From a virus: a stretch of DNA of 26,070 bases. The notes beneath the pieces are model-generated. The model was not told where the DNA came from and made no database searches. It saw nothing but the letters and a program-made list of their open reading frames with translations. The stretch is taken from the IMG/VR virus record IMGVR_UViG_3300045738_000286, positions 1 through 26,070 of that record. One strand, given 5' to 3'. Shown here one piece after another: positions 17,724-24,728 of this stretch. The first letter of the stretch is position 1. Each line of letters begins with the position of its first letter. Made by a program: the position numbers and the translations under genes.

Positions 17724-18529
17724 GCAGCTACAGGGTATTGTTTACCTTCATAAGAAATATGCTTACAAAACATGCCAGTATCAACAATAAAGGGATATTT
17801 CTTTTTATGATGTTTTCTCCAACCCGTGTGCCACAAAACTTTTTCTTTTATAACACGATCACACCACCACAAATCTTCGGTTCCTCCATGGACTCCCCAA
17901 TCCATGCTCTGTGGATCTAACCACAATTCACGTGGTGTAGTAAAAACTTCTCTAACAATTTCACCTGTACGGGTTTGTAACTCTCTGGAGTTTTTATACA
18001 TATATTCCAAAATAGATCTATGTATCAATGTACAGCCCATAGGAATACCATCTACTTCAACAAGATCTCCTGGCTTCCAATCCAAATAAGAGCTGGCTCC
18101 ACGACCTCTAAAGAGTAGAGGATACGAGGGCTCTGCTTTAACATAATATAAACCAGAGATGATAGGGTGTTCTTTCTTTCTCATATACTCTAAAAGTCTT
18201 ATATATAGATCCTGTGTCGGCAATACATCATGATCAAGAAAAAATAACCACTCACACTTACTGTTAATAAAATCTTTTACTATTAAATTACGTGCTTCTG
18301 CAACATGAAAACCTATAGGAGCAGACCAACCGATAGCCGCTGCACGTGTTTTCTGCGCAAAAACTACAGGTATAACAAGTGACATTACCGCAGTATGCCA
18401 TTCATACCTAACAACCCCAGTACTCGGTATACCAAGCATCAATTCAAAAGTATTTTGTACAGTATTAGGTCGTATTCCAATATGAACAGTAGGAACTTCG
18501 GTTAATTCTATATCTTCTTTCTTAGCCAT
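17720..18529 (-). CDS. GT-A type glycosyltransferase-like protein
   Basis: This 269-residue protein has the layout of a GT-A nucleotide-sugar transferase: a Rossmann-like start with [20 protein letters not shown] leading to the DHD metal-binding motif (residues 99-101), a donor/acceptor segment ([17 protein letters not shown]), [11 protein letters not shown] (162-172), and the likely catalytic-base motif [10 protein letters not shown] (216-225), with a late His (257, CKHIS) that could bind metal. It acts in the cytoplasm; the substrate cannot be told from sequence. The gene overlaps the methyltransferase stop (TAATG) and the TerL start (ATGA), so it is in the same transcript. Phage members of this group may modify virion proteins, host surface glycans or DNA; none is shown here. 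Confidence 0.8.
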   Translation of the reverse strand: MAKKEDIELTEVPTVHIGIRPNTVQNTFELMLGIPSTGVVRYEWHTAVMSLVIPVVFAQKTRAAAIGWSAPIGFHVAEARNLIVKDFINSKCEWLFFLDHDVLPTQDLYIRLLEYMRKKEHPIISGLYYVKAEPSYPLLFRGRGASSYLDWKPGDLVEVDGIPMGCTLIHRSILEYMYKNSRELQTRTGEIVREVFTTPRELWLDPQSMDWGVHGGTEDLWWCDRVIKEKVLWHTGWRKHHKKKYPFIVDTGMFCKHISYEGKQYPVAA

Positions 18530-19053
18530 TATTTCTCCCCCATATATTTCTTTAAAATTTTAGGTGTAATATCTTTTGATCCTTTTTTAATTGCTCTCAA
18601 GCGTACTTCTATATTTGCAAAAGAATCCCACACACAGCTAAGTATTTCAAATGGTTTAGTTTTATAAATGTGCCACAAAGGATTACGGTAATCAAAATAG
18701 TAGAAAGAGCTCTCTACAAATCCAGGTCTCATATGTGTTGGATCCTGATAGGCATAAATATTAGATGAGTGTGGCACACTTATCATGAAGGATCCATCAG
18801 GTATAAGCGTGCGCCACGCTTCATCCATGACGTCAAGAAATTTTCTAGGATCTATATGTTCAAGTATATGAGTAGCCAAGAGTATTGCTACAGAATTTTC
18901 GTCTATAGGCCAAGGAGTATCTTCGATATCATGAACAATATCGACAGAATCAAAATACCTTTTATCCAAGCCTAAAAATCCAAGTTGTTTATTAGAACCA
19001 CAACCTAGATCTAAATTTATAGTTTTTAAAAGTTCTTGGCGTATGGGTTTCAT
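18529..19053 (-). CDS. Class I SAM-dependent methyltransferase
   Basis: This 174-residue protein is a compact class I methyltransferase. Motif I is DLGCGS (residues 15-20); an acidic residue follows at the end of strand 2 (LGLDK). Strand 4 is AILLATHILEHID (56-68), typical of the Methyltransf_11 group, and post-motif III is LIPDGSFMISVPH (83-95). There is no target-recognition domain or DNA-methylase catalytic motif (no DPPY or PC), so a DNA modification role is unlikely; small-molecule, sugar or protein methylation fits better. AGGAGG lies 5 bases before the ATG at 19053. The neighbouring glycosyltransferase suggests the pair builds or decorates a glycan, which is inference. Confidence 0.8.
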   Translation of the reverse strand: MKPIRQELLKTINLDLGCGSNKQLGFLGLDKRYFDSVDIVHDIEDTPWPIDENSVAILLATHILEHIDPRKFLDVMDEAWRTLIPDGSFMISVPHSSNIYAYQDPTHMRPGFVESSFYYFDYRNPLWHIYKTKPFEILSCVWDSFANIEVRLRAIKKGSKDITPKILKKYMGEK

Positions 19054-19076
19054 ATCGCCTCCTTATATTTAGTTAT

Positions 19077-19601
19077 TTATGGCAAAACACTATTGTTAAA
19101 AAACTCAATTCGTTTCTGTTTTAGCAAAGCCTTCCTGTTCTTTCCTTCTAAAGTATCGGTAACGGTAGGTTGCAACGCAGTTATAGCAGCCTCTGCTTCA
19201 AGATCACCATCGTCGGCAGCAAGATCATACCAAGCATAAGCTTCTGTCTTATTAACAGGTCCACCAAGTCCCTGTTCATGTATTTGTCCAAGAGCTAATG
19301 CCGCTTTTGAATTTCCGGCTATAGCAGCATCAGTAAAATTTAGTATTGCTCCAGCAACATCACCATTTTCCCTTAGAACTTCTCCAAGATCTTTCTTAGC
19401 ATGAACACGACCATTTTTAAAGGCCTCACCATACCAAAACTCGGCTTGTTTCAAATCTATAGGTGTCTGTTTTTCACCGGTACAATGAAGATGAGCAATA
19501 ATGTGCTGTGAATGAGAATTCCCAGCATCTGCTTCTTTTTTAAAATCAGTATAAGAATTAGGTGTCATAAATAAAAATTGTGTTTTCTTTATCTCAGGCA
19601 T
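19077..19601 (-). CDS. Sel1-like repeat protein
   Basis: This 174-residue protein is made of about three to four Sel1-like (TPR-related) repeats, which form alpha-alpha hairpins used for protein binding. Repeat signatures are KEADAGNSHSQHIIAHLHCT, LKQAEFWYGEAFKNGRVHAK, DAAIAGNSKAALALGQIHEQ followed by GLGGPVNKTEAYAWYDLAAD, and DGDLEAEAAITAL. No signal peptide is evident, so it is probably cytoplasmic or virion-associated. A GAGG Shine-Dalgarno lies before the ATG at 19601. It sits between fibre-type genes and the methyltransferase/glycosyltransferase pair. Sel1 proteins are often host-like adaptors or effectors; the partner is unknown. Confidence 0.75.
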   Translation of the reverse strand: MPEIKKTQFLFMTPNSYTDFKKEADAGNSHSQHIIAHLHCTGEKQTPIDLKQAEFWYGEAFKNGRVHAKKDLGEVLRENGDVAGAILNFTDAAIAGNSKAALALGQIHEQGLGGPVNKTEAYAWYDLAADDGDLEAEAAITALQPTVTDTLEGKNRKALLKQKRIEFFNNSVLP

Positions 19602-19612
19602 TTATAAATCCT

Positions 19613-20140
19613 CTATTGTGAAAATTTTAGTTCATACGTAGCACGAACTTCTTGATCTTGTGACCATGCAGATTCTGCGAAAGTAGTTCCTGCTAACATT
19701 TTATTAGCATTAATGTCTGCGTTAGCTGTATTACTAGTATTATTAAAAATACCAATACCATTAATAGTTGAGTCTTGGGAAATCCAATTAGATGCGGCTA
19801 ACCATGTCGCCTGAAAACGTAAAATAGCACCATTTGAAGTAGCTACAAACTCTGAGGAACAGTTAGCGTTAGTCACAAGTATTCTAGCATTTGACACTGC
19901 AGGTGACGAATCAAAATCTAATTGCGTAGACGTAAAATTTGTATTAGTAAAATAGCCTAAACCTAGACCTTCTGCTGTAATAGGCGTATTACCTGACGCA
20001 CCACCAACAGCCATATATTGAAAACCGGTCTCGGTTATTTTATTCTGTTTCCAGCCAGAATCGCCTACTACAGTACCTGTTGTAGAATCAACGATCTGTA
20101 CTTTAGTAAATCCACGTAATTTAAGTTGTGTATCACTCAT
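19613..20140 (-). CDS. Phage structural protein, fibre/tail-associated type
   Basis: This is a 175-residue beta-rich protein of unknown exact role. The start (QLKLRGFTKVQIVDSTTGTV, then DSGWKQNKITETGFQYMAVG) resembles a recurrent phage structural pattern in which an N-terminal strand pair is followed by 'N.ITxxGL'. The remainder is Thr/Asn/Ser-rich strands, with INGIGIFNNTSN and RATYELKFSQ at the end. It lies with other fibre or decoration genes, behind an AGGTGA Shine-Dalgarno. It is probably a virion surface protein, by context. I see no enzymatic motif. Confidence 0.6.
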   Translation of the reverse strand: MSDTQLKLRGFTKVQIVDSTTGTVVGDSGWKQNKITETGFQYMAVGGASGNTPITAEGLGLGYFTNTNFTSTQLDFDSSPAVSNARILVTNANCSSEFVATSNGAILRFQATWLAASNWISQDSTINGIGIFNNTSNTANADINANKMLAGTTFAESAWSQDQEVRATYELKFSQ

Positions 20141-20147
20141 AATTCAC

Positions 20148-20486
20148 CTATATGCTATCTAGTATTTCTACTTCTATGAACCCATTTGACGGGAATGTTG
20201 ATATCTTACCATCAGAAAACGTAACTGTAAATTCTGCTCTATACGTTCCTGTGGTATCAGTGTCTGCTGCTACCCACACGTATTTAACTACACCATTACT
20301 TGGATCATCAATAGTTGCGGTGGCACTATCTACCTTTGTAGTGTTTCCTCGTTTCATACTAAAAGTTGCAGACGCTCCTGTCAAATTAAGGTAGGTGGCG
20401 TCTGATTCCTTAGTAACTTGTATAGCTATTTCAGGTGCTGTATCTGATTTTTTTATATTAAATGTTTTTTTATAAAACTGCTTCAC
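20148..20486 (-). CDS. BppU-like Ig-fold structural protein
   Basis: This 112-residue protein resembles the N-terminal domain of phage baseplate upper proteins (BppU family) and related Ig-like structural modules. The signature is clear: TAPEIAIQVTKESDATYLNL, TGASATFSMKRGN, then VKYVWVAADTDTTGTYRAEF (the 'V.Y.w...DT...G.Y.AEF' motif) and TVTFSDGKISTFPSNGFIEV. It starts at GTG 20486 with GGAG about 9 bases upstream, right after the repeat fibre gene. As the whole protein is only this domain, it may be an adaptor that anchors the neighbouring fibre to the virion; that is inference. Confidence 0.7.
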   Translation of the reverse strand: MKQFYKKTFNIKKSDTAPEIAIQVTKESDATYLNLTGASATFSMKRGNTTKVDSATATIDDPSNGVVKYVWVAADTDTTGTYRAEFTVTFSDGKISTFPSNGFIEVEILDSI

Positions 20487-20500
20487 TTATAGTACTCCAA

Positions 20501-23329
20501 TTAGTATTTTAATTTTATAATTAGATCATTATACTCTACTTCAATACGAGTGTCATTATGTACTACTTTTATAGCAGAATTGTTATATTCTACTTGTACA
20601 ATGTCTAAAAATTTAAATACGTCTATACCACCAAGCATATAAGTTGGTCCAACTATATTTTCAGCGGAAGATATAGCAGAGACAGATAAAGTTATCTTTA
20701 TGCTTGAAACAGAAGATACGGATTCTTCTGATGCTATAGACGTGGTGATTCTAACAGATTCTTGAATAGATGAAACAGACGATACCGATTCTTCTGAAGA
20801 TATAGAATTAGGTAAGATATCAAGTATTTCTGTAAGTAAATCTGAACTAAAAACTTCTTCGGAAGCTATAGTACTTGGATATACCGCACTAGTTATACTA
20901 GAAACAGAAGATACGGATTCTTCTGAATCTATAGAATCAGGCCTAATATTTACATGTAAAGCGTCAGAACTTATAGTCTCTTCTGACGGAAGTGCATTAA
21001 CAAAAATATTTAACTGTATACTAGAAACAGAAGATACAGATTCTTCTGAATCTATAGAGGTACTAGTTAAATTAGATTGTATTTCATCAGAACTAAATAC
21101 TTCGGCAGAAGATATTGCGGTTACTGAAATAAATGATTTAATACTAGAAACGGAGGATAAAGTTTCTTCCGAATCTATAGCATTGGGAGATATAAGCTGC
21201 GAAATAACAATGTCGCCTATATCTGAGATATAGGAAGCAGTAGGTATTGCGCTTGTTGATATAGAAAATTTAGTGTCAGAAATAGAAGATACTGCTTCAG
21301 AAGAAGGTACCGAATCTGGCAGTATATTAGCTTGTAAATCTGAAACAGAGGATACGGATTCTTCTGAAGATATATTTGTCGTAGATGCACTTGCTTGTAT
21401 TACTGGTATGGTAAAACCAGGATCTATCAAAGCGTGAGTATTTGGTGCAATACTAATACGTAAGACAACAGAAGATATATTTTCGGCAGAGGGTACTAGA
21501 CTCGTCAGTATATTAGCTTGTAAATCTGAAACAGAAGATACTGATTCTTCTGATGCTAGAGCTGTTGGACTTATGCTAGGCTGTATTTCATCTGAACTAA
21601 ATACTTCTGCGGAAGGTATAGCAGACGTTGCAATGTGACTTTTAAAGGTTGTAACATCTGATATGTCTTCAGAAGACGTTACTGTGTTTGTCGAAACATT
21701 TAATTGTATGCTAGTAACAGATGATACTGATTCGTCAGATGAAACAGTTGTAGTAGTTAAACGCGCGTGTAATTCAACGTTACTAAAGAATTCAGAAGAT
21801 ACAATCGGAAAATTAGATGCATCAACTCTAGACTTTGTAACAACTTCCGGTATAGTTTCAGCGGAAGCTATAGAGCTTGGTGTGATACTAAGCTGTATTT
21901 CGTCAGAACTAAATACTTCTGATGAGGCAATACTAGTAGTTGAAAGGCTTAGTTGTACACTAGTAACGTCCTCTATAAGTTCTTGGGACTCAATAGCCGT
22001 TGTTGCTACATGAGAGTGTAAACTAGAAACAGCGGATAAAGTTTCTTCCGAAGCTACAGGTGTAGGAGAAACTCTCTGTAGAGACGAAAGTGTTACAATA
22101 GCAGATACGTATTCTTGTGTATCAATAGATGTTGTTGAAACACTAGATTGAACACTAACTACAGTTGAAATAGATTCTTCTGTATCTATAGAAGTAGTCG
22201 TAAGTTGCGTTAATACGCTAGAAACAGTAGATACGGCTTCTTCCGTAGGTACTAGAGTTGTAGTTAAACTAGACTGTATCTCACTAGAACTAAATACTTC
22301 TAATGAAGTTAATGACTCTGGGACAACACTTTGCTGAACACTTACTACAGAAGAGACATTCTCATCTGTTGGTACTGCCGCAGTAGAGACAGTTTCATGT
22401 ATACCCGAAACGGTAGGTATCGTTTCTTGGGTAGCAATTGACTCTGTGCTTACCTCTGACGATAAAACTAAACCAACAAGTCCTGAATCGCCTCCAGGTA
22501 TTAATTCTTCTGAAGATATAGCTGTAGGACTTAAACTGGTCTGTATTTCGTCAGAACTAAATACTTCTGCGGAAGGCAGAGAAGCGGGTACTATAGAAAA
22601 TTTAGTATCTACTACAGAAGAAACAGATTCCTCTGTTGAAATAGAAAGTGCAGAAACGCGTGATTGTATACTAGAAACAGTAGATACAGATTCTTGTGTA
22701 TCTATAGATGTTGGAATTATATCTAGTATTTCAGTGTATACTGTGCCAAATTCTTCATCAGAAGGTATAGAACTAGGCGTGACACTTGCGTGTACACTAG
22801 AAACAGTAGATACCGATTCTAGTGTTGTGATTGTGTTAGTTTCTACACTGTTTTGTACTGTACTGGAGCCAAAATCTTCTACTGTGGGTACTGAAGTTGT
22901 AGTAACCTGTGCCGTTACTGTAGGAGAACCAAAATCTTCTGCTGTAGGTACTAAAGTTGGTGTTAAAGTAATGCGTGGTAGTACAGAAACGTCTGAAATA
23001 CTTTCGGCAGTTGGAATAGCCGTTGTCGAGATATTAGATTGTATTTCATCAGAACTAAATACTTCGGCAGTATCAATGGTTGTGGTTGAGACACTGCTCT
23101 GTAACGTGGCAGCTTCTGATACGGCTGCTTCGGTATCAATGGTTGCGGGTGATACGCTATTCCTTACAGAAGATACCGTGGAAACAGATTCTTCTGTCCC
23201 TATAGAAGCGGATACAGGCTCATTAGCCTGTACAACGGTAGTGGTAGCTATTGGAGTGGTAGGCTCGGGTATAGCGTCGGGAAGTACCTGTTGGTGACTT
23301 ACACCGCTAAATAATAATAGTAAAGACAT
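20501..23329 (-). CDS. 942-residue Ser/Thr/Glu-rich repeat protein (putative fibre)
   Basis: This is a long, acidic, nearly Cys- and Trp-free protein. It opens with a hydrophobic MSLLLLFSGV, then residues about 35-891 are some 41 degenerate repeats of 20-21 residues of the type [S/N]-[V/I/L]-x-[T/P]-x-x-I-x-[S/T]-x-E-x-[V/F]-S-S-V-x-x-I-x. Two flavours alternate irregularly: TEESVSSVSSIQ-like and SAEVFSSDEIQ-like, and some carry EDFG. The final 51 residues differ and contain a 9-residue mini-repeat. Regular hydrophobic spacing suggests a beta-solenoid or stacked-strand fibre. Repeats with 'SAEAFG'-like cores are known in phage fibre and structural proteins. The short hydrophobic start is not a convincing signal peptide. 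Ser/Thr content makes it a possible substrate for the nearby glycosyltransferase (inference). Role: tail or head fibre, probable. Confidence 0.75.
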   Translation of the reverse strand: MSLLLLFSGVSHQQVLPDAIPEPTTPIATTTVVQANEPVSASIGTEESVSTVSSVRNSVSPATIDTEAAVSEAATLQSSVSTTTIDTAEVFSSDEIQSNISTTAIPTAESISDVSVLPRITLTPTLVPTAEDFGSPTVTAQVTTTSVPTVEDFGSSTVQNSVETNTITTLESVSTVSSVHASVTPSSIPSDEEFGTVYTEILDIIPTSIDTQESVSTVSSIQSRVSALSISTEESVSSVVDTKFSIVPASLPSAEVFSSDEIQTSLSPTAISSEELIPGGDSGLVGLVLSSEVSTESIATQETIPTVSGIHETVSTAAVPTDENVSSVVSVQQSVVPESLTSLEVFSSSEIQSSLTTTLVPTEEAVSTVSSVLTQLTTTSIDTEESISTVVSVQSSVSTTSIDTQEYVSAIVTLSSLQRVSPTPVASEETLSAVSSLHSHVATTAIESQELIEDVTSVQLSLSTTSIASSEVFSSDEIQLSITPSSIASAETIPEVVTKSRVDASNFPIVSSEFFSNVELHARLTTTTVSSDESVSSVTSIQLNVSTNTVTSSEDISDVTTFKSHIATSAIPSAEVFSSDEIQPSISPTALASEESVSSVSDLQANILTSLVPSAENISSVVLRISIAPNTHALIDPGFTIPVIQASASTTNISSEESVSSVSDLQANILPDSVPSSEAVSSISDTKFSISTSAIPTASYISDIGDIVISQLISPNAIDSEETLSSVSSIKSFISVTAISSAEVFSSDEIQSNLTSTSIDSEESVSSVSSIQLNIFVNALPSEETISSDALHVNIRPDSIDSEESVSSVSSITSAVYPSTIASEEVFSSDLLTEILDILPNSISSEESVSSVSSIQESVRITTSIASEESVSSVSSIKITLSVSAISSAENIVGPTYMLGGIDVFKFLDIVQVEYNNSAIKVVHNDTRIEVEYNDLIIKLKY
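20504..20599 (-). repeat. C-terminal 9-residue mini-repeat in the fibre
   Basis: The last 32 residues fall into a nonamer pattern: VQVEYNNSA, IKVVHNDTR, IEVEYNDLI and the truncated IKLKY. Alternating I/V-x-V-x-[Y/H]-N-[D/N] looks like successive beta-hairpin rungs with Asn-Asp turns, so this could be a small solenoid cap or trimerisation tip at the end of the fibre. This is a structural guess from periodicity. Confidence 0.55.
20657..23227 (-). repeat. About 41 in-frame repeats of 20-21 codons
   Basis: The unit boundary is set by the recurring [V/I/L]-x-[T/P]-x-x-[I/V]-x-[S/T]-x-E core. At DNA level most units have diverged, but the block encoding EVFSSDEIQ stays nearly identical at several sites (for example around 21079, 21583, 21895, 22540 and 23040), with spacings that are multiples of 3. 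Conserved protein with variable synonymous positions points to old duplication under selection, with some recent copying of the EVFSSDEIQ type. Confidence 0.75.
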
Positions 23330-23530
23330 CTACACCCTCATGTCTTTACAATAAAAATAAGGAGGTCCGCGCACAGAACGGACCTCCTTATAACACAGAG
23401 AACTATAGGAAAAATTTACAGGTCTTAAAGTATACTCTTTAGAAGATTTGCATACGTGTACAACAGAAGAAACCTTGAAAGTTTCTTCGCTGTTTATAGT
23501 TTCTGGACGTAAGCACAATACTTTAGCCAC
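23330..23530 (-). CDS. Short ORF with a single fibre repeat, reading through a hairpin
   Basis: This is a 66-codon ORF, GTG start at 23530, with no good Shine-Dalgarno. Residues 9-26 (PETINSEETFKVSSVVHV) match one unit of the downstream 942-residue repeat protein. After that the sequence loses the pattern, and the last 20 codons cross a 13-bp hairpin; it stops with TAG directly against the ATG of the repeat gene. It may be a leader peptide, a degenerate 5' fragment of an older and longer repeat gene, or an untranslated leader that only looks coding. The shared repeat argues that at least the first half derives from coding sequence. Confidence 0.4.
   Translation of the reverse strand: MAKVLCLRPETINSEETFKVSSVVHVCKSSKEYTLRPVNFSYSSLCYKEVRSVRGPPYFYCKDMRV
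23351..23391 (-). terminator. Intrinsic terminator-like hairpin before the repeat gene
   Basis: On the minus strand ATAAGGAGGTCCG (23391-23379) pairs perfectly with CGGACCTCCTTAT (23369-23357): 13 bp with a 9-base loop, followed by TTTT, A, TT. It lies 21 to 27 bases before the repeat gene's ATG. Termination here would end transcripts from the upstream gene, yet little room is left for a new promoter. It could therefore act as a partial terminator or attenuator. The 5' arm also holds a GGAGG, which the stem would hide. Confidence 0.65.
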
Positions 23531-23538
23531 TAAACATC

Positions 23539-24069
23539 TTATAGTTTAAAAATATTGTCGCCGTGAATACCAGAACCTGCCCACACGATATCAATAGGCT
23601 GTCCATTAGTTGTACCTGCGGTAAACCCACTGCCAGTATCAATATGGCAGATAAGTGGCCAGGCTGCAGAAGTATTACTGCCCGCCACGGTATAAGACTT
23701 GTATATAATAATACCATCTACCGTCCACCCAGAGCCAATATTATCTACCTCTGTGACATTATAGTTACTTATTCCTGCAACACCATCTGTAGTGGCAAAA
23801 ATAGACGGAGTTCCTGATCCGTTATCTAGAATATCTTGACTTACTGTTGATCCTAAGGATGGGGAAGTTCCATCAGTCAAGATATTAGCGGTAGTGTCTA
23901 TATCTGTCCAGAAGTCATCTGTGGATGTATCTGCAGGTGCATAATTTGCTACGTCTTTGAACGCCACTTTAATAGTGCCTGTAACACCTCCGGCAGGATC
24001 TGAATTATCCCAGCCTAAATCGCCTTTAAGAAAGCTTTCTCTAGCTGAATTATATATGAAAGATGCCAT
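23539..24069 (-). CDS. Phage structural protein (small beta-rich virion protein)
   Basis: This 176-residue protein matches a recurrent phage pattern: SFIYNSARESFLKGDLGW ('xFxYNxxREgFLxGdidW'), a long variable Asp/Thr-rich middle (YAPADTSTDDFWTDIDTTAN), then VDGIIIYKSYTVAGSNTSAA, WPLICHIDTGSGF ('LIAYIDTxTG') and the end PIDIVWAGSGIHGDNIFKL ('itixWxxxGIFKL'). Proteins of this kind occur in structural modules and are usually listed as hypothetical or decoration-like. The start ATG at 24069 follows a GGAG about 11 bases upstream. A good promoter candidate lies about 50 bases before it. The exact virion location is unknown. Confidence 0.7.
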   Translation of the reverse strand: MASFIYNSARESFLKGDLGWDNSDPAGGVTGTIKVAFKDVANYAPADTSTDDFWTDIDTTANILTDGTSPSLGSTVSQDILDNGSGTPSIFATTDGVAGISNYNVTEVDNIGSGWTVDGIIIYKSYTVAGSNTSAAWPLICHIDTGSGFTAGTTNGQPIDIVWAGSGIHGDNIFKL

Positions 24070-24122
24070 AATCTATATCTCCATGATATTGTATAAAAAT
24101 TTTGGTTAAAAACCTTCGTTTA

Positions 24123-24151
24123 AGTATATATCATATGAATGATATCTACAA
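24123..24151 (-). promoter_or_regulatory. Candidate sigma70 promoter with a palindromic spacer
   Basis: On the minus strand TTGTAG (24146-24151) and TATACT (24123-24128) are exactly 17 bases apart, matching -35 at 3 of 6 and -10 at 5 of 6 positions. The spacer is an inverted repeat, ATATCAT-TCAT-ATGATAT (24128-24145), which could be an operator for a repressor or activator, or could cause local DNA distortion. It is in the 24070-24161 gap, ahead of the fibre and terminase block, so it is a sensible start for a late transcript. Confidence 0.45.
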
Positions 24152-24161
24152 TAAATGTTTA

Positions 24162-24452
24162 TTACGGCATAGCCGTGTTAATAGAATCTATTAGACTCTT
24201 TATAGAATCGTTCTTTTCAGATTCTTTAGTATCTCGTTCTTTACGAGCTAAAAGAGTACTTATTTCTCGTTTTAATACTTCAAAAACAAACTCTTCGTCT
24301 GTATAAGATTGAGTTTTTTCAAAATTATATCTTGTAGCAGCATCAGAAAAATAGGTTACTGCATCTATAGGTATAGTAACACAAACTTGCTGTTGTGCCA
24401 TAACCATACTAGGTATAAAGATAAAAAAAGCTGCTAATATTATACGTTTCAT
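24162..24452 (-). CDS. Small exported protein with signal peptide
   Basis: This 96-residue protein has a clear Sec signal (MKRIILAAFFIFIPSMVMA, then QQQ after a likely A-x-A-like cleavage site). The mature part begins VCVTIPIDAVTYFSDAATRY and has a charged helical C-terminal half (FVFEVLKREISTLLARKERD, TKESEKNDSIKSLIDS) with one Cys. It has no lipobox and no other membrane segment. A strong GGAGG lies 7 bases before the ATG. Small secreted proteins of this shape occur in phage genomes near fibre or lysis genes; spanin-like, superinfection-exclusion or virion-associated roles are all possible and none is shown. Confidence 0.7.
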   Translation of the reverse strand: MKRIILAAFFIFIPSMVMAQQQVCVTIPIDAVTYFSDAATRYNFEKTQSYTDEEFVFEVLKREISTLLARKERDTKESEKNDSIKSLIDSINTAMP

Positions 24453-24470
24453 TATTACCTCCGTTACAAA

Positions 24471-24728
24471 CTAAAAAATAATTTGATATTTCCTGATAGC
24501 TACAAGCTCATCCGGTGTTTTTCCCAGCAAGGTTGGCCTATCCCTTGTAGATAAGCCTGTTACATCAACCCCAACCGATTCTAGGTGGTCTAAGAGTCGC
24601 TGGTCGTTAGCAATAATCTCGTCAGCGCAGTTCCCTAATGGGCCACCAGTTTCTACATTTTCACAAGCCAAGACCAAAGACGGGAAAGATAAAAGCACCG
24701 CCAAGGACATCATTCTCAGTATTCTCAT
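24471..24728 (-). CDS. Small exported protein, possible lipoprotein
   Basis: This is an 85-residue protein. ATG at 24728 is preferred over an upstream GTG (24746), because it overlaps the previous stop as ATGA and has GAGGAG 5 bases before it. It opens with a basic MRILR and a hydrophobic core (MMSLAVLLSFPSLVLA) ending in VLAC, an acceptable but not ideal lipobox, so it is either a lipoprotein with Cys22 acylated or a periplasmic protein with a Cys22-Cys35 disulfide. The remainder is acidic with helical character (ADEIIANDQRLLDHLESVGV). Base composition resembles the fibre gene upstream more than the genes downstream. Function unknown. Confidence 0.65.
   Translation of the reverse strand: MRILRMMSLAVLLSFPSLVLACENVETGGPLGNCADEIIANDQRLLDHLESVGVDVTGLSTRDRPTLLGKTPDELVAIRKYQIIF

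Noticed and set aside
20657-23227. CRISPR-like spaced repeats
   Set aside because: Units are 60-63 bases, degenerate, in one reading frame and without constant repeats or unique spacers of equal length; they are protein repeats.
22446-23297. A 283-codon plus-strand ORF antisense to the repeat protein
   Set aside because: It arises from the periodic composition of the in-frame repeats on the other strand; the minus-strand frame spans the whole 2.8 kb and carries the clear repeat pattern.
23523-23717. A 64-codon minus-strand ORF
   Set aside because: It lies in another frame of the 176-residue structural protein, which has a family-like pattern; this ORF has none.
24083-24110. Short GGTT-TTT-AACC hairpin with an AAAATTTTT run before the structural protein
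   Set aside because: Only 4 bp in AT-rich sequence; too weak to call a terminator.
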